NCBI RefSeq assembly: GCF_900078315.1
Contig: NZ_FKBS01000002.1
Location: 188,102 to 252,101 of the forward strand
Source of the DNA: Bordetella ansorpii
Lineage (GTDB): Bacteria; Pseudomonadota; Gammaproteobacteria; Burkholderiales; Burkholderiaceae_B
DNA: 64,000 bases
Direction of reading: 5' to 3'
Shown one piece after another: positions 26,129 to 36,719 of the stretch. Each line of letters starts with the position of its first letter. The first letter of the stretch is position 1. The position numbers and the translations under genes were made by a program. The notes under the pieces were generated by a model. It did not search any database. It saw only the letters and a program-made list of their open reading frames with translations, and was not told the origin of the DNA.

Positions 26129-27205
26129 TCAGTGGTCTTGCGGGCCGCCTGCTCCGGTATTTTGCTCCAGCCCGGTCGTTTCCAGGCTGAACGCGGCCGC
26201 CGCGCGGCCGATGCGGTCATTCACGGCATCCCATTCGGGGGACAGCGGCGGCGCCTGCAGCAGGATGCGCACGTAGCCCTGCCCGTCCAGGTCGCGCAGG
26301 CCGGCGTACAGCGCCTGGGCATAACGAGCCGGATCGGCGGGCACCGCGTGCCATTCGATGTTGCTTGCCGCGGCGCGGGGAGCGGCATAGGCCACCAGCG
26401 CCACGCGGCCCGCCGGCAGGCTGTCGCCCGCCAGCGCGCGCGCCAGGCGGGCGTCGTCGACCAGTTCCAGCGGCGTATGCGGCGCGTAGTGCGCCTTCAG
26501 GGTGCCCGAGGCGCGCGGCGCGGCGGCGTCGGGGCGCGATACCGGCCGGCCCAGCACCGCGGCGATCTGCGCCGCGCTGATATGGCCGGGGCGCAGCAGC
26601 ACCGGCCCCACGCCCTGGTCCAGGCGCGACAGGTCGACGATGGTGGATTCGATGCCGACCTCGGCGGCGCCGCCGTCCAGCACCGGCATGCCTTGCGCGA
26701 CTTCGTCGGGAAATTCCGCGCGCACGTGCTCGGCCCGCGTCGGCGAGACCTGGCCGAACTTGTTGGCCGACGGGCCGGCCAGCCCGCCCTGCCCGTTGGG
26801 CTTGCCCTGCGCGAAGGCGCTGAGCAGCGCCTTCGCGACGGGATGCGAGGGGCAGCGCAGGCCGACGCTGTCCTGCCCGCCGGTCACCCAGGCGCCCACG
26901 TGCGGGGCGCGCTTCAGGATCAGGGTAAGCGGGCCGGGCCAGAAGGCCTGCATCAGTTGCCGGGCCTCGGGCGGCACCTCGGACGCCCAGTAGGCCACGT
27001 CGCCCTCGGGCGCGATGTGCACGATGACGGGATGGTTGGACGGCCGGCCCTTGGCGGCGTAGATGCTGGCCACCGCCGCGGCGTTCTCGGCGTCGGCGCC
27101 CAGCCCGTAGACGGTTTCGGTGGGAAACGCCGCCAGGCCGCCGTCGAGCAGGCGGCGCGCCGCCGCCTCGATGGCGTCGGCGGGCGGAAAGGCGGGTTGA
27201 GTCAT
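26129..27205 (-). CDS. tsaC: L-threonylcarbamoyladenylate synthase (Sua5 type)
   Basis: The 358-residue protein joins a YrdC domain (FPTETVYGLGADA, IYAAKGRPSNHPVIVHI, WPGPLTLIL, VGLRCPSHP, LAGPSANKFGQVSPT) to a C-terminal Sua5 domain that begins near GTLKAHYAPHTPLEL. It makes threonylcarbamoyl-AMP from threonine, bicarbonate and ATP for the t6A37 modification of ANN-decoding tRNAs. The long two-domain form is Sua5, not the short TsaC. The gene starts 16 bp after the purK stop and is probably in the purE-purK transcript. Confidence 0.93.
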   Translation of the reverse strand: MTQPAFPPADAIEAAARRLLDGGLAAFPTETVYGLGADAENAAAVASIYAAKGRPSNHPVIVHIAPEGDVAYWASEVPPEARQLMQAFWPGPLTLILKRAPHVGAWVTGGQDSVGLRCPSHPVAKALLSAFAQGKPNGQGGLAGPSANKFGQVSPTRAEHVRAEFPDEVAQGMPVLDGGAAEVGIESTIVDLSRLDQGVGPVLLRPGHISAAQIAAVLGRPVSRPDAAAPRASGTLKAHYAPHTPLELVDDARLARALAGDSLPAGRVALVAYAAPRAAASNIEWHAVPADPARYAQALYAGLRDLDGQGYVRILLQAPPLSPEWDAVNDRIGRAAAAFSLETTGLEQNTGAGGPQDH

Positions 27206-27221
27206 GGCGGGAAAAGCGGTG

Positions 27222-28421
27222 TTATTCCGGCGCCGCCATGCCCAGCACGTCCGCCACGCGAGCCGCCGCGGCGCGCGCGTCGTCCAGCGTTTCGCCCACC
27301 AGGTTGATGTGGCCCATCTTGCGGCCACGGCGCGCCTCGCGCTTGCCGTACAGGTGCAGCTTGGCCTCGGGCGCGGCGGCCAGCGCGGCGGCCCAGTCGG
27401 GCTCGCGCGGCGATTCCGCGCCGTCGGGGAACCAGATGTCGCCCAGGATGTTCAGCATGACGGCGGGCGCCACCAGGCGCGCGCTGCCCAGCGGCAGGCC
27501 GGCCATGGCCCGCGCCTGTTGCTCGAACTGGCTGGTGACGCAGGCGTTCATGGTGTAGTGGCCGCTGTTGTGCGGACGCGGCGCGATCTCGTTGACCACG
27601 AGCTTGCCGTCGGTCAGTACGAAGAACTCGACGCACAGCACGCCGTAGTAGCCCAGGCCGCGCGCGATGGTGCGCGCCGCGTGGGTGGCGGCGTCGTAGT
27701 ACTGCGCATGCGACGAGGTGTCGGCCACGGTGGACACGGCCAGGATGCCGTCGCGGTGCACGTTGCGCGCCACGGGGAAGACCACGTCCTGGTCGTCGAA
27801 ACCGCGCGCCAGCACCACCGAGATCTCGTAGTCCAGCGACATCAGGGCTTCGAGCACGCAGGGCACGCCGCCGAAGCCGGCGAAGGCCTCCAGCGCCTCG
27901 TCCAGCGAGGACACGCGTGCCTGGCCCTTGCCGTCGTAGCCCAGGCGGGCCACCTTCAGGATGCCGGGGAACAGGCTGGCGGGCGCGGCGCGCAGTTCCG
28001 CCGCGCTGCGGATGGCCGCGTGCGGCGCCACGTCGATGCCCTGGGCGGCGATGAAGGCCTTCTCGGCGATGCGGTCCTGCACGATGGCCACGGCCTGCGC
28101 GGCCGGGCTGACGCGGCAGCGCGCCGACAGGGCGTGCATGCTGTCCGAGGGCACGTTCTCGAATTCGGTGGTGACGGCCTGGCACAGGCTGGCCAGTTCG
28201 GCCAGGCCATCGGGATCGTCATAGGCGGCCAGGATGTGGCGGTCGGCCACCATGGCGGCCGGGCCATCAGCGCCGGGGTCCAGCACGGCCACCTTGTAGC
28301 CCATGCTTTGCGCCGCATGACAGAACATGCGGCCCAGTTGGCCACCGCCCAGGAGACCCAGCCAACTGCCGGGGGGGATGGGCGTCACGGCTTGCGCGGT
28401 GTCGTTGGCGTGGCGGCTCAT
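27222..28421 (-). CDS. purK: N5-carboxyaminoimidazole ribonucleotide synthase
   Basis: The 399-residue ATP-grasp enzyme opens [29 protein letters not shown]. It contains [33 protein letters not shown] with ATP-binding lysines, and [26 protein letters not shown], as in PurK. It uses ATP and bicarbonate to turn AIR into N5-CAIR, the substrate of PurE, in purine synthesis. Its start codon overlaps the purE stop codon (ATGA), so the two are translationally coupled. Confidence 0.96.
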   Translation of the reverse strand: MSRHANDTAQAVTPIPPGSWLGLLGGGQLGRMFCHAAQSMGYKVAVLDPGADGPAAMVADRHILAAYDDPDGLAELASLCQAVTTEFENVPSDSMHALSARCRVSPAAQAVAIVQDRIAEKAFIAAQGIDVAPHAAIRSAAELRAAPASLFPGILKVARLGYDGKGQARVSSLDEALEAFAGFGGVPCVLEALMSLDYEISVVLARGFDDQDVVFPVARNVHRDGILAVSTVADTSSHAQYYDAATHAARTIARGLGYYGVLCVEFFVLTDGKLVVNEIAPRPHNSGHYTMNACVTSQFEQQARAMAGLPLGSARLVAPAVMLNILGDIWFPDGAESPREPDWAAALAAAPEAKLHLYGKREARRGRKMGHINLVGETLDDARAAAARVADVLGMAAPE

Positions 28422-28945
28422 GCCTGGCCTCCGGGCGGCAGGGCCATCGCGCGGGCGGCCTCGGTCTGGCGGGCGCGGAAGGCCACCAGCCGGGCGCGCA
28501 GGGCGTCGTCGGTGGTGGCCAGGTTGGCGATGGCATGCAGGGCGGCATTGGCCGCGCCGGCCTCGCCGATGGCGAAGGTGGCCACCGGCACGCCCTTGGG
28601 CATCTGCACGATGGACAGCAGCGAGTCTTCGCCACGCAGGTATTTGGAGGGCACCGGCACGCCGAACACCGGCACTTCGGTCAGGGCGGCCATCATGCCC
28701 GGCAGGTGGGCGGCGCCGCCGGCGCCGGCGATGATGGCGCGCAGGCCGCGCGATTGCGCCGCGGCGCCGTAATCGGCCATGTCCTGGGGCATGCGGTGCG
28801 CGGAGATGACGCGCGCCTCGTAAGCGACGCCGAACTCTTCGAGCATGGCCACCGCGTTCTTCATGACTTCCCAGTCGCTGGAGGAACCCATGATCACGCC
28901 GACCAGCGGCTTATCGGAAGACGAGTTTGGCATTGAGGCAGTCAT
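28418..28945 (-). CDS. purE: N5-carboxyaminoimidazole ribonucleotide mutase
   Basis: The 175-residue product carries the PurE class I motifs [29 protein letters not shown] (catalytic histidine), [19 protein letters not shown] and [28 protein letters not shown]. It isomerises N5-CAIR to CAIR. Two in-frame starts are possible (28945 and 28933); neither has a strong Shine-Dalgarno site, and the longer one is given. The gene overlaps purK. It lies next to a histidine kinase gene and not next to purC, which sits 8 kb away on the same strand. Confidence 0.95.
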   Translation of the reverse strand: MTASMPNSSSDKPLVGVIMGSSSDWEVMKNAVAMLEEFGVAYEARVISAHRMPQDMADYGAAAQSRGLRAIIAGAGGAAHLPGMMAALTEVPVFGVPVPSKYLRGEDSLLSIVQMPKGVPVATFAIGEAGAANAALHAIANLATTDDALRARLVAFRARQTEAARAMALPPGGQA

Positions 28946-29061
28946 AAACCGTTGGAATGGATTTGCGCGAGCCTGGCGGACCGGGCCCGATTTGCAGGAG
29001 GGAAACACTGGATTTTACCGCCATGCGGGGCAGTGCCCACTTCCCCCTGTCCGTGGGCGCC

Positions 29062-30462
29062 TCAAGCTCCCGCCGGCCCCTTCGCGTGCGGCGGCTCGGC
29101 CCAGTGCACCACGGCCTCCAGGCCGCCCCCCTTGCGGTTGCGCAGCACCAGCGTGGCGTGGTTGTTGCCCGCCAGGTCGCGGGCGATGGTCAGGCCCAGC
29201 CCCGCGCCCCCGGTCTCGCGCGAACGGGAGGTTTCCAGCCGCACGAAGGGCTGGAACACCGTCTCCAGCTCTTCCTCGGTCATGCCCGGGCCCTCGTCGC
29301 GCACGTAGACCGTGACGCCATCCGTGCCGACATGGGTCGACACCCGCGCCGTGCGGCCGTATTTCAGGGCATTGTCGACCAGATTGGAGAACAGCCGGCG
29401 CATGGCCAGCGGACGCAGCATCAGCACCGCCCCGCAGCCCTGCTCGAACACGGCATTGCCGCCGGTCTCGGCCGCATCCTCGACCACGCTTTCCAGCAGC
29501 GAATCCAGGTCCAGCGCCACGAACGGTTCGGAGGTGGCCGCGCTGCGCGCCAGGTCCAGGCCCTCGCGGATCAGGGCGCCCATCGCCGCCAGGTCGCCGA
29601 TCAGCCGGTCGCGCAGCGGTTCGTCGGGCACGTCCTCCAGCCGCAGCCGCAGGCGCGTCAGCGGCGTTTGCAGGTCATGGGTGATGGCCGCCAGCATCTG
29701 CGTGCGTTCCGCCAGGTGGCGCTGCAGGCGCTGCTGCATGACGTTGAAGGCATGCGACGCGCGCCGCACCTCGAGCGGGCCTTGCAAGGACAGCGGCCGG
29801 CCCTTCAGGTTCTGGCCGAGCTGGTCCGCCGCGTCGGCCAGTCGGCGCAGCGGCTGGCTGGCCAGGCGCGCCACCACGAACGACAGCAGTCCGACGCAGA
29901 CGGCCAGCAGCGACAGGTAGACCAGATCGGAGGCCAGCGCGGGCGGATGCGTGATCGGCGGCGACCCCAGCGCCAGCGTAAGCGGCGTACCGTCGCGCAA
30001 CTGCACGTTCATCACCCGGCACACGCCCGGCGGACCACCGTTACCGCCGCGCATGCCATGGAGCATGGGTGGCGCAGGCATGAAATCCGGCATGCGCGGC
30101 CGGCAGTCCTGTTCGTCGGCGGTGCGGGCGATCACGCCGGCGAAACGCGAGTACTGCGCCTCCAGCACCTCCGCGAAGGCATCGTCCCTGGCCAGCGTCG
30201 GCGTATCGGGCGACACGCTGTGGATACCCGGTCCGCCCAGTTCCAGCAGCCGCGCTCGCAGTTCGCCCTGGCTGTCGTCCAGCATGCCGACGTAGCCGTT
30301 CAGGCGGTCGGCGGTGCGCAGCATGTCGTGGTGCTCGATCTCGCGGGCGCGCCGGCCTTCGGCCAGCACGGTGGCCAGCATCGCCGCGGCGGACATGCCC
30401 AGCAGCAGGATCAGGAACAGCCGGCCGGCCATCGTCGAAAAGAACCGCCGCACGCGCCTCAT
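29062..30462 (-). CDS. Sensor histidine kinase (EnvZ-like) with Met-rich periplasmic loop
   Basis: The 466-residue protein has a membrane helix at about 11-34, a periplasmic domain (about 36-178) and a second helix at about 179-200. A HAMP segment follows, then an HisKA box AAITHDLQTPLTRLR (His262) and an HATPase domain with LVDNALKYG, VRDEGPGM and GGAGLGLTIARDL. It autophosphorylates and passes phosphate to the regulator encoded just upstream; the start overlaps that stop codon (ATGA). The periplasmic domain has a Met/Pro-rich stretch (residues 124-137) framed by Cys120 and Cys148. The divergent macAB-type efflux operon is its likely target. Confidence 0.92.
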   Translation of the reverse strand: MRRVRRFFSTMAGRLFLILLLGMSAAAMLATVLAEGRRAREIEHHDMLRTADRLNGYVGMLDDSQGELRARLLELGGPGIHSVSPDTPTLARDDAFAEVLEAQYSRFAGVIARTADEQDCRPRMPDFMPAPPMLHGMRGGNGGPPGVCRVMNVQLRDGTPLTLALGSPPITHPPALASDLVYLSLLAVCVGLLSFVVARLASQPLRRLADAADQLGQNLKGRPLSLQGPLEVRRASHAFNVMQQRLQRHLAERTQMLAAITHDLQTPLTRLRLRLEDVPDEPLRDRLIGDLAAMGALIREGLDLARSAATSEPFVALDLDSLLESVVEDAAETGGNAVFEQGCGAVLMLRPLAMRRLFSNLVDNALKYGRTARVSTHVGTDGVTVYVRDEGPGMTEEELETVFQPFVRLETSRSRETGGAGLGLTIARDLAGNNHATLVLRNRKGGGLEAVVHWAEPPHAKGPAGA

Positions 30463-31190
30463 TCCAGCGTCACTGCCGCGGCCAGCACATAGCCCTCGTT
30501 GCGCACGGTCTTGATCAGGCCCTCTCCGCCCCCGCCCTGGCCGAACTTGTAGCGCAGGCGGCTGACCTGCAGGTCGATGGCCCGTTCCTGGCCGTCGTAC
30601 TCACGGCGCGAGGACAGCGAGATCAGGCGCTCGCGGCTGAGCACCTTGTTGGCATGGGTGACGAAGGTGCGCAGCAGGCGGAATTCGGCGCCCGACAGCA
30701 CGATGACGCGGCCGCTGGGATCCACCAGGTGGCGGCGCTCCAGGTCGAACACCCAATCCAGGAAATGCGCCCGTCGGATCGACAGCGGCTCCATGCTGGC
30801 CGGCAGCGCCTCGGTGCGGCGCAGCACGTTGCGGATGCGAGCCTGCAATTCGCGCGGCTCGAAGGGTTTGGTGAGGTAGTCGTCCGCCCCCATTTCCAGG
30901 CCCAGCACGCGGTCGAAGGCTTCGCCGCGCGCGGTCAGCATGATGACGGGGGTCTGCGATTGCGCGCGCAGGTCGCGGCACAGCATCAGGCCGTCCTCGC
31001 CCGGCAGGTTGAGGTCGAGCACGATCAGGTCGACGTGCTCGCGGCTGAGTATGGCGCGCATCTCCACGCCCTGGGCGGCGGTGCTGACCCGATAGCCGAG
31101 CCGCCCCAGCTGTTCGGCCAGCAGATTGCGGATGTCGGCATCGTCGTCGACGATGAGCAAATGGTGCACGCGTAAGTCCTTGAGGTTCAT
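30459..31190 (-). CDS. OmpR-family response regulator
   Basis: The 243-residue protein has a full receiver domain (LLIVDDDADIRNLL, phospho-acceptor in LIVLDLNLPGEDG, MLTARGEAFD, GADDYLTKPFEPREL) and a winged-helix output domain ending INLQVSRLRYKF-type residues (IDLQVSRLRYKFGQ) and IKTVRNEGYVLAA. It would bind direct repeats upstream of target genes. It pairs with the sensor kinase by a 4-base overlap. It is divergent from the efflux operon, whose promoter shares the 207-bp region 31191-31397; a TTCC-N6-GGAA dyad at about 31220 is a possible but weak site there. Confidence 0.93.
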   Translation of the reverse strand: MNLKDLRVHHLLIVDDDADIRNLLAEQLGRLGYRVSTAAQGVEMRAILSREHVDLIVLDLNLPGEDGLMLCRDLRAQSQTPVIMLTARGEAFDRVLGLEMGADDYLTKPFEPRELQARIRNVLRRTEALPASMEPLSIRRAHFLDWVFDLERRHLVDPSGRVIVLSGAEFRLLRTFVTHANKVLSRERLISLSSRREYDGQERAIDLQVSRLRYKFGQGGGGEGLIKTVRNEGYVLAAAVTLE

Positions 31191-31397
31191 GGGCCGAGAT
31201 GATTCATTTTATTCGCGCGTTCCGCACGTGGAATTTCGTGTCGCAGCATGTCAGGCGGACCAGGCGACACATAACGACATCGGCACGGCAGACTTGGTAC
31301 GTGGCGACATCTTTAGAGCGTTGCCAGCCCTGGCCGGGCTATCCAGACTGCGGGACTTCCCTGATTGCACGGGGGTTCAGCCCCCCTTTTCGACGAC

Positions 31398-32612
31398 GTG
31401 AGCCTCTCTCTTTCTGGACGCCGGCGCGGCTGGCTGATCGCCGGCGCCGTCACGGCAGCCGGCCTGGCGGCCGTGCTGCTCTGGCCCCGCCCCGCTCCGC
31501 CGCAACTGGCCACCTCGCCCGTGACGCGCGCCGACATCGAGGACGCGGTGGTGGCCACCGGCACCCTCAAGCCATCGAACCTGGTCAGCGTGGGCGCACA
31601 GGTGTCGGGCCGCATCGAATCGCTGAAGGTGGCGCTGGGCGATCGCGTGAAAGCCGGCGACCTGATCGCGGAAATCGATTCGCGCACCCAGGTCAACACC
31701 TTGCAGAGCGCGCAGGCCAACCTTGAGAATGCGCGCGCCCTGCGCGACGTGCAGACGGCCAATTTGCGCCAGTACGAGCAGGAATACAAGCGCCAGCGCA
31801 TCATGCTGGCCGCGCAGGCCTCGGCGCAGGCCGACTACGACACCGCGCTGGCCAACCTGAAATCCACCCAGGCGCAGATCCGCGCGCTGGACGCGTCCAT
31901 CAAGGTGCAGCAGACCAGCGTCTCCACCGCCCAGACCAACCTGGGCTACACCCGCATCACTGCGCCCATCGACGGCACCGTGCTGGCCGTGGTGTCCAAG
32001 CAGGGCCAGACCGTCAACGCCAACCAGACCACGCCCACCATCGTGATGCTGGGCGCCGTGAGCACCATGACGGTGTATGCGGAAATCTCCGAGGCCGACG
32101 TGGTCAAGGCGGCGGAGGGCCAGGAGGTCTATTTCACGATCCTGGGCAATACGAAGAAGCGCTATCACAGCACGCTGCGCCGCATCGAACCGGCGCCGGA
32201 ATCCATCACCGACGAGGACACCTCCAGCGCGTCCAAGTCATCCACTTCATCGTCGACCAGCAGCACGGCGATCTACTACAACGGCGTGTTCGATGTGAAC
32301 AACAGCGACAACGAATTGCGCACCTACATGACGGCGGAAGTGCACATCGTACTGGCCCGCGCAAGCCACGCGCTGGTGATTCCGGCCTCCGCGCTGAGCG
32401 CCCAGCACGACGACGGCACGGCCAGCGTCCAGGTGCAAGGCCGGGACGGCCGGCCGGAAACCCGCCGCATCAAGACAGGCATCAACAACCGGGTCAGCGT
32501 GCAGGTGCTGTCCGGCCTGCAGGAAGGCGAACGCGTGGTGGTGGGCCAGGCCGGCGCCGCGCCCGCCGTGCCCCAGAACAACCGCCGCGGTCCGCCGCCC
32601 ATGGGCTTCTGA
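31398..32612 (+). CDS. macA: MacA-like periplasmic adaptor (membrane fusion protein)
   Basis: The 404-residue product has an N-terminal anchor ([22 protein letters not shown]). The MacA pattern follows: [23 protein letters not shown] for the lipoyl half, a helical hairpin rich in Gln and Ala, then [14 protein letters not shown] and the beta-barrel. A serine-rich insertion (about residues 275-291) comes before IYYNGVFDV. It links MacB to an outer-membrane channel. The start is uncertain: GTG at 31398 is given, a TTG at 31365 is in frame but lies before a small GC hairpin, and neither has a clear Shine-Dalgarno site. macB follows after one base. Confidence 0.9.
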   Translation: MSLSLSGRRRGWLIAGAVTAAGLAAVLLWPRPAPPQLATSPVTRADIEDAVVATGTLKPSNLVSVGAQVSGRIESLKVALGDRVKAGDLIAEIDSRTQVNTLQSAQANLENARALRDVQTANLRQYEQEYKRQRIMLAAQASAQADYDTALANLKSTQAQIRALDASIKVQQTSVSTAQTNLGYTRITAPIDGTVLAVVSKQGQTVNANQTTPTIVMLGAVSTMTVYAEISEADVVKAAEGQEVYFTILGNTKKRYHSTLRRIEPAPESITDEDTSSASKSSTSSSTSSTAIYYNGVFDVNNSDNELRTYMTAEVHIVLARASHALVIPASALSAQHDDGTASVQVQGRDGRPETRRIKTGINNRVSVQVLSGLQEGERVVVGQAGAAPAVPQNNRRGPPPMGF

Positions 32613-32613
32613 C

Positions 32614-34563
32614 ATGGCCTACGCATTGCTGCAACTGCGCGGCCTGGTGCGCAGCTTTCCCGCGGGCGAAGGCACGCTGGACGTACTGAAGGACATTAAC
32701 CTGGACATCGACTCGGGCGAGATGGTCGCCATCGTCGGCGCGTCGGGTTCGGGCAAGTCGACCCTGATGAACATCCTGGGCTGCCTGGACCGGCCCAGCC
32801 GCGGCACCTACCGCGTGGCGGGCCGCGAGACCGGCGCCATGGCGCCCGACGAATTGGCGCAACTGCGGCGCGAGCACTTCGGCTTCGTGTTCCAGCGCTA
32901 CCACCTGCTGGGCGACCTGGATGCGCTGGGCAATGTCGAAGTGCCGGCCGTCTACGCCGGCCATGCCCGGGCCGGGCGGCGCGAACGGGCCCGGCAACTG
33001 CTGGCGCGCCTGGGCCTGGCGGACCGCACCGGGCATCGTCCCGGACAACTGTCGGGCGGGCAGCAACAGCGCGTGAGCATCGCCCGCGCCCTGATGAACG
33101 GCGGTCAGGTCATCCTGGCCGACGAACCCACCGGCGCGCTGGACAGCCGGTCGGGCGAGGAAGTGATGGGCATCCTGCAAGAGCTGCACGCGCAGGGCCA
33201 TACGATCATCCTGGTGACGCACGACATGTCCGTCGCCCGCCACGCGCAGCGCATCATCGAGCTGCATGACGGCGCGGTGGTGGCCGACCGGCGCGAGACG
33301 CCCGCCTCCCCGGCGCGGCCCGCGCGCGATACGCGGCAGGCCGCGCGGCGCGGCTGGTTGCCGCACTGGGACCGTTTCACCGAGGCCTTCCGCATGGCCT
33401 GCCTGGCCATGATCGCGCACAAGCTGCGCACCCTGCTGACCATGCTGGGCATCATCATCGGCATCGCCTCGGTGGTGCTGGTGGTGGCGCTGGGGCGCGG
33501 ATCGCAGGAACAGGTGCTGAGCAACATCAACGCGCTGGGCACCAACACCATCGACGTCTTTCCCGGCGCCGGCTTCGGCGACCTGCGCTCGGGCCGTGTG
33601 CAGACGCTGCGCGCGGCCGACGTGGCGGCGCTGGCCGAGCAGAGCTACGTGGACAGCGCCACGCCGAACGTATCGACCTCGGTGACGGCGCGCCTGGGCG
33701 GCGCCGCGGCCACCACCCAGGTCTACGGCGTGGGCGACCAGTACTTCCGGGTGAAGGGCCTGAAAATGGCGCGGGGCATGGCCTTCGACGCCGCCGCCGT
33801 GGCGGCCATGGAGCGCAGCGTGGTCATCGATCCCAACACGCGCGACAAGTTCTTCCCGAACGGCGAAGACCCCATCGGCCGCGTACTGCTGCTGGGCCAG
33901 GTGCCCTGCACCGTGATCGGCGTGTCGCAGAAGCAGACCACGGGTTTCGGCAGCAGCAGCGACCTGCGCGTCTGGGTGCCCTACACGACCGCCATGCACC
34001 GCATGCTGGGCCAATCCTATGTCTCCAGCATCACCGTGCGCGTGGACGACGCCACACCGATGACGGCTGCCGAGGCCGCCCTCTCGAAAGTGCTGCTGCT
34101 GCGCCATGGCACGCAGGATTTCTTCCTGAACAACACCGCCGAAATCCGGGAAACCATCGAGAAGACCACGCGGACGATGACGCTGATGATCGGCGCCATC
34201 GCCATGATCTCGCTGGTGGTGGGCGGCATCGGCGTGATGAACATCATGCTGGTGTCGGTCACCGAGCGCACCCGCGAGATCGGCGTGCGCATGGCCGTGG
34301 GCGCGCGCCGCGCGGACATCATGCAGCAGTTCCTGATCGAGGCGGTGGTGGTGTGCATGCTAGGCGGCGTGCTGGGCGTGCTGGGGGCCCTGGGCGGCGG
34401 CGCGCTGATCCGTGCGGCGGGCGCGAACTACACGCTGTCCTTCTCCCCGCTGTCGATCATCGCCGCCTTTGCCTGCTCGACCCTGATCGGCGTGGTCTTC
34501 GGCTTTTTACCCGCCCGCAACGCCGCGCGGCTGGACCCCGTGGACGCCCTGGCAAGAGAATGA
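32614..34563 (+). CDS. macB: MacB-like ABC transporter (ATPase fused to permease)
   Basis: The 649-residue protein begins with an ATP-binding domain (Walker [10 protein letters not shown], signature [15 protein letters not shown], Walker [14 protein letters not shown]-loop VTHDMS). It has a membrane helix near residue 280 ([21 protein letters not shown]), a large periplasmic MacB domain and three C-terminal helices (FtsX-like). MacB exports macrolides, lipopeptides, haem precursors or toxins in tripartite pumps by a mechanotransmission mechanism. The order macA-macB-outer-membrane factor is complete here. The length equals the E. coli protein (about 648). Confidence 0.94.
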   Translation: MAYALLQLRGLVRSFPAGEGTLDVLKDINLDIDSGEMVAIVGASGSGKSTLMNILGCLDRPSRGTYRVAGRETGAMAPDELAQLRREHFGFVFQRYHLLGDLDALGNVEVPAVYAGHARAGRRERARQLLARLGLADRTGHRPGQLSGGQQQRVSIARALMNGGQVILADEPTGALDSRSGEEVMGILQELHAQGHTIILVTHDMSVARHAQRIIELHDGAVVADRRETPASPARPARDTRQAARRGWLPHWDRFTEAFRMACLAMIAHKLRTLLTMLGIIIGIASVVLVVALGRGSQEQVLSNINALGTNTIDVFPGAGFGDLRSGRVQTLRAADVAALAEQSYVDSATPNVSTSVTARLGGAAATTQVYGVGDQYFRVKGLKMARGMAFDAAAVAAMERSVVIDPNTRDKFFPNGEDPIGRVLLLGQVPCTVIGVSQKQTTGFGSSSDLRVWVPYTTAMHRMLGQSYVSSITVRVDDATPMTAAEAALSKVLLLRHGTQDFFLNNTAEIRETIEKTTRTMTLMIGAIAMISLVVGGIGVMNIMLVSVTERTREIGVRMAVGARRADIMQQFLIEAVVVCMLGGVLGVLGALGGGALIRAAGANYTLSFSPLSIIAAFACSTLIGVVFGFLPARNAARLDPVDALARE

Positions 34564-35972
34564 CGATGCCTACCCTGCGATTGATCCCTATCCTGGCCTG
34601 CTGCGGCCTGCTGGGCGCCTGCGCCGGCAACACCTCGCCCGCCACCCCCGAGCTGCGCGTCCCCGCGCGCTACGCAGCCGGCGGCCCGGCCGAACCCGCT
34701 CACGACAAGGTCGAACTGAATGCCACCTACCCCGTGCGCAACACCGCGGAACAGGCCTGGTGGCGGGCCTTCGGCGACGAGCGCCTGTCACGATTGGTGG
34801 AACAGGTGCTGGCCGCCAATCCCAACCTGGCCGCCGCCGGCCTGACCTTGCGCAAAGCGCGACTGCAGGCCGGGCTGGCGCGCAATGACCTGTGGCCCCA
34901 ACCCAGCGGCAGCGTGAACGCCAACGGCAACCACGCGCTGTCGGGCGACGCCACGACGCAGCGCAGCGGGGCCACCAGCCTGTCGCTGAGCTGGGAGATC
35001 GACCTGTGGGGCCGCCTGCGCGCCGCGCGCGATGCCGCGCAGTGGGAAGCCCGGGCCAGCGCCGAAGACCGCGAGAACACCGCGCTGGCGCTGGCCGGCG
35101 AGGCCTGCCAGCAATACTGGACGCTGGCCTACCTGAACCACAGCATCGAGACCGGCCAGGCCCACATCGAACAGTTGCGGCGCACGCTGCAACTGGTGCA
35201 GGTGCAGTTCGACGCGGGCGGCGTGTCGCTGCTGGACGTGCGCGACGCGCAGCAGAACCTGCAGGCGCAACTGGCCGCGCAGAGTCAACTGGTGCAACAG
35301 CGCGTACAGGCGCGCAACGCCATCACGGTGTTGCTCGGCGGCCGGGCCTGGCCGCAGGCCGACGAACCCACACGCCTCGATGGCGCGGCCGCGCTGGCGC
35401 CGCGCGCGGGCATCCCCGCCGAATTGCTGAGCCGCCGGCCCGACCTGCGCGCCGCCGAGCTGCGCCTGCGCGAAGCCCTGGCGAACATCGACGCCACCGC
35501 GCGCAGCTACTACCCGGCCCTGACGCTGACGGGCAGCGCCGGCACCAGCAGCACGTCGCTGTCGAACCTGCTGGCCAACCCCGTGGCGGCCCTGGGCGCG
35601 GGCCTGACCTTGCCGTTCCTGAACGTGCCGCGCATGCGATTGAACAACGACATCGCCCGCACCGGGTACGAGATTGCCGCCAACACTTTCCGGGGCACCC
35701 TGTATTCGGCGTTGAAAGACGTCGACAATGCCCTGAGCGCGCGCACCCAACTGGCCGAGCAGCGTGAGGCGAGCCAGCGCTCGTTCGAGGCGGCGCAGGA
35801 TGTCGAGCGCATGTATGGCGTGCGCTATCGCGTGGGAGCGACCGCGCTGCGCACGTGGCTGGATGCGCAGCAGACGCTGCGCGAGGCTGAACTGTCGCTG
35901 GCGCAGGTACGCCAGAGTCAGCGGCTGAACGACGTGACGCTGTTCCTGGCGCTGGGCGGCGCCCCGAACTGA
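34560..35972 (+). CDS. NodT-family outer-membrane efflux lipoprotein
   Basis: The 470-residue protein has a lipoprotein signal ending LLGAC (Cys21 or close). Two OEP repeats of the TolC fold follow: [88 protein letters not shown] and [19 protein letters not shown]. It supplies the outer-membrane channel for the MacAB-like pump. The ATG overlaps the macB stop codon (ATGA), so it is the third gene of the operon; a second ATG two codons later is possible. Confidence 0.92.
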   Translation: MTMPTLRLIPILACCGLLGACAGNTSPATPELRVPARYAAGGPAEPAHDKVELNATYPVRNTAEQAWWRAFGDERLSRLVEQVLAANPNLAAAGLTLRKARLQAGLARNDLWPQPSGSVNANGNHALSGDATTQRSGATSLSLSWEIDLWGRLRAARDAAQWEARASAEDRENTALALAGEACQQYWTLAYLNHSIETGQAHIEQLRRTLQLVQVQFDAGGVSLLDVRDAQQNLQAQLAAQSQLVQQRVQARNAITVLLGGRAWPQADEPTRLDGAAALAPRAGIPAELLSRRPDLRAAELRLREALANIDATARSYYPALTLTGSAGTSSTSLSNLLANPVAALGAGLTLPFLNVPRMRLNNDIARTGYEIAANTFRGTLYSALKDVDNALSARTQLAEQREASQRSFEAAQDVERMYGVRYRVGATALRTWLDAQQTLREAELSLAQVRQSQRLNDVTLFLALGGAPN

Positions 35973-36000
35973 GCCCGGCGGACGGCCGGCCCGGCGGACA

Positions 36001-36549
36001 TCAGAGGCCGGTAGTACGCGGCACCGGGCAGGCGCCCACGCCGCACTGCAGGACGGCTCCGGCCATGCCGGACAGCACCGCGGCCAGGAACAGCCCCATG
36101 ACGATCATGCCGGGCAGGCCCACGGGACGCTTGAGCGCGTTGTCGCCCCACTTGCGATCGACGATCAGCATCAGCAGCGAAAACAGGATCAGCGCCAGGA
36201 AGCCCGCCGCCGACCAGGTCGGCCAGCGCAGGCCCAGCAGCGTATCCGTGGATACGGCGGCGCCGGGCACCACCTGCATCAGCACCTGTTGCGCGGCCAG
36301 GGCAAACCCCGCCAGCGAGGGGAGGATAACCATGGAATAGTGCATGGGCGACGGGCCCAGCCGCACGTTCAGCAGCAGCCCCACGCCAGCCAGCACCAGC
36401 GCGCCGCGCTGCAACAGGCACAGCGGGCACGACGGCCCGGGATGGATCACCTGCCAGGCCAGTGTGAGGATGAGCGCGCAGGACAGCAGCAGCAGCGCCA
36501 GCGAACTGCCCAGGCGCGACCGGCCGCCCGCGTTATGTACGAAGAGCAT
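36001..36549 (-). CDS. Disulfide bond formation protein B (DsbB family)
   Basis: The 182-residue membrane protein has four main hydrophobic segments and a CPLC motif (PSCPLCLLQRGAL) in the position of the quinone-linked cysteine pair of DsbB. A further cysteine pair near the C terminus (CGVGAC) is unlike E. coli DsbB. DsbB reoxidises DsbA in the periplasm and passes electrons to quinone. A strong TAGGAGG lies 7 bp before the ATG, and that site includes the stop codon of the small DUF5993-like gene upstream, so the pair is coupled. It converges with the efflux operon, 28 bp away. Confidence 0.82.
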   Translation of the reverse strand: MLFVHNAGGRSRLGSSLALLLLSCALILTLAWQVIHPGPSCPLCLLQRGALVLAGVGLLLNVRLGPSPMHYSMVILPSLAGFALAAQQVLMQVVPGAAVSTDTLLGLRWPTWSAAGFLALILFSLLMLIVDRKWGDNALKRPVGLPGMIVMGLFLAAVLSGMAGAVLQCGVGACPVPRTTGL

Positions 36550-36560
36550 CCCACGGCCTC

Positions 36561-36719
36561 CTAGAGCACGAATGGCAGCCGTGCCGCCAGATAGGGATAA
36601 GCCGCGATCCCGAACAGGATGAACGTCGCCACCCAAAGCAGGAAACAGGCGGGCCGTCTGCCCAGCAAGCCGTACCACACGGCCGCCGCGCCAACCACGA
36701 ACGGCAACATCAAACCCAT
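36561..36719 (-). CDS. Small membrane protein, DUF5993-like, partner of DsbB
   Basis: This 52-residue gene starts at an ATG at 36719 with GGAG 6 bp upstream. The product is MGLMLPFVVGAAAVWYGLLG, then RRPACFLLWV, ATFILFGIAAYPYLAARLPFVL. It has two hydrophobic helices joined by a GRRPA turn. The size, the turn and the position directly before a dsbB gene match the DUF5993 family, which commonly sits beside DsbB-type proteins. Its stop codon lies in the Shine-Dalgarno site of dsbB, 11 bp before that start. Function is unknown; a role in the oxidase complex is inferred only from linkage. Confidence 0.78.
   Translation of the reverse strand: MGLMLPFVVGAAAVWYGLLGRRPACFLLWVATFILFGIAAYPYLAARLPFVL

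Noticed and set aside
31371-31389. Small GC hairpin GGGGG-TTCAG-CCCCC followed by CCTTTT near the start of macA
   Set aside because: It could be a weak terminator, but the stem is only five pairs and it may lie inside the coding region if the TTG at 31365 is used.
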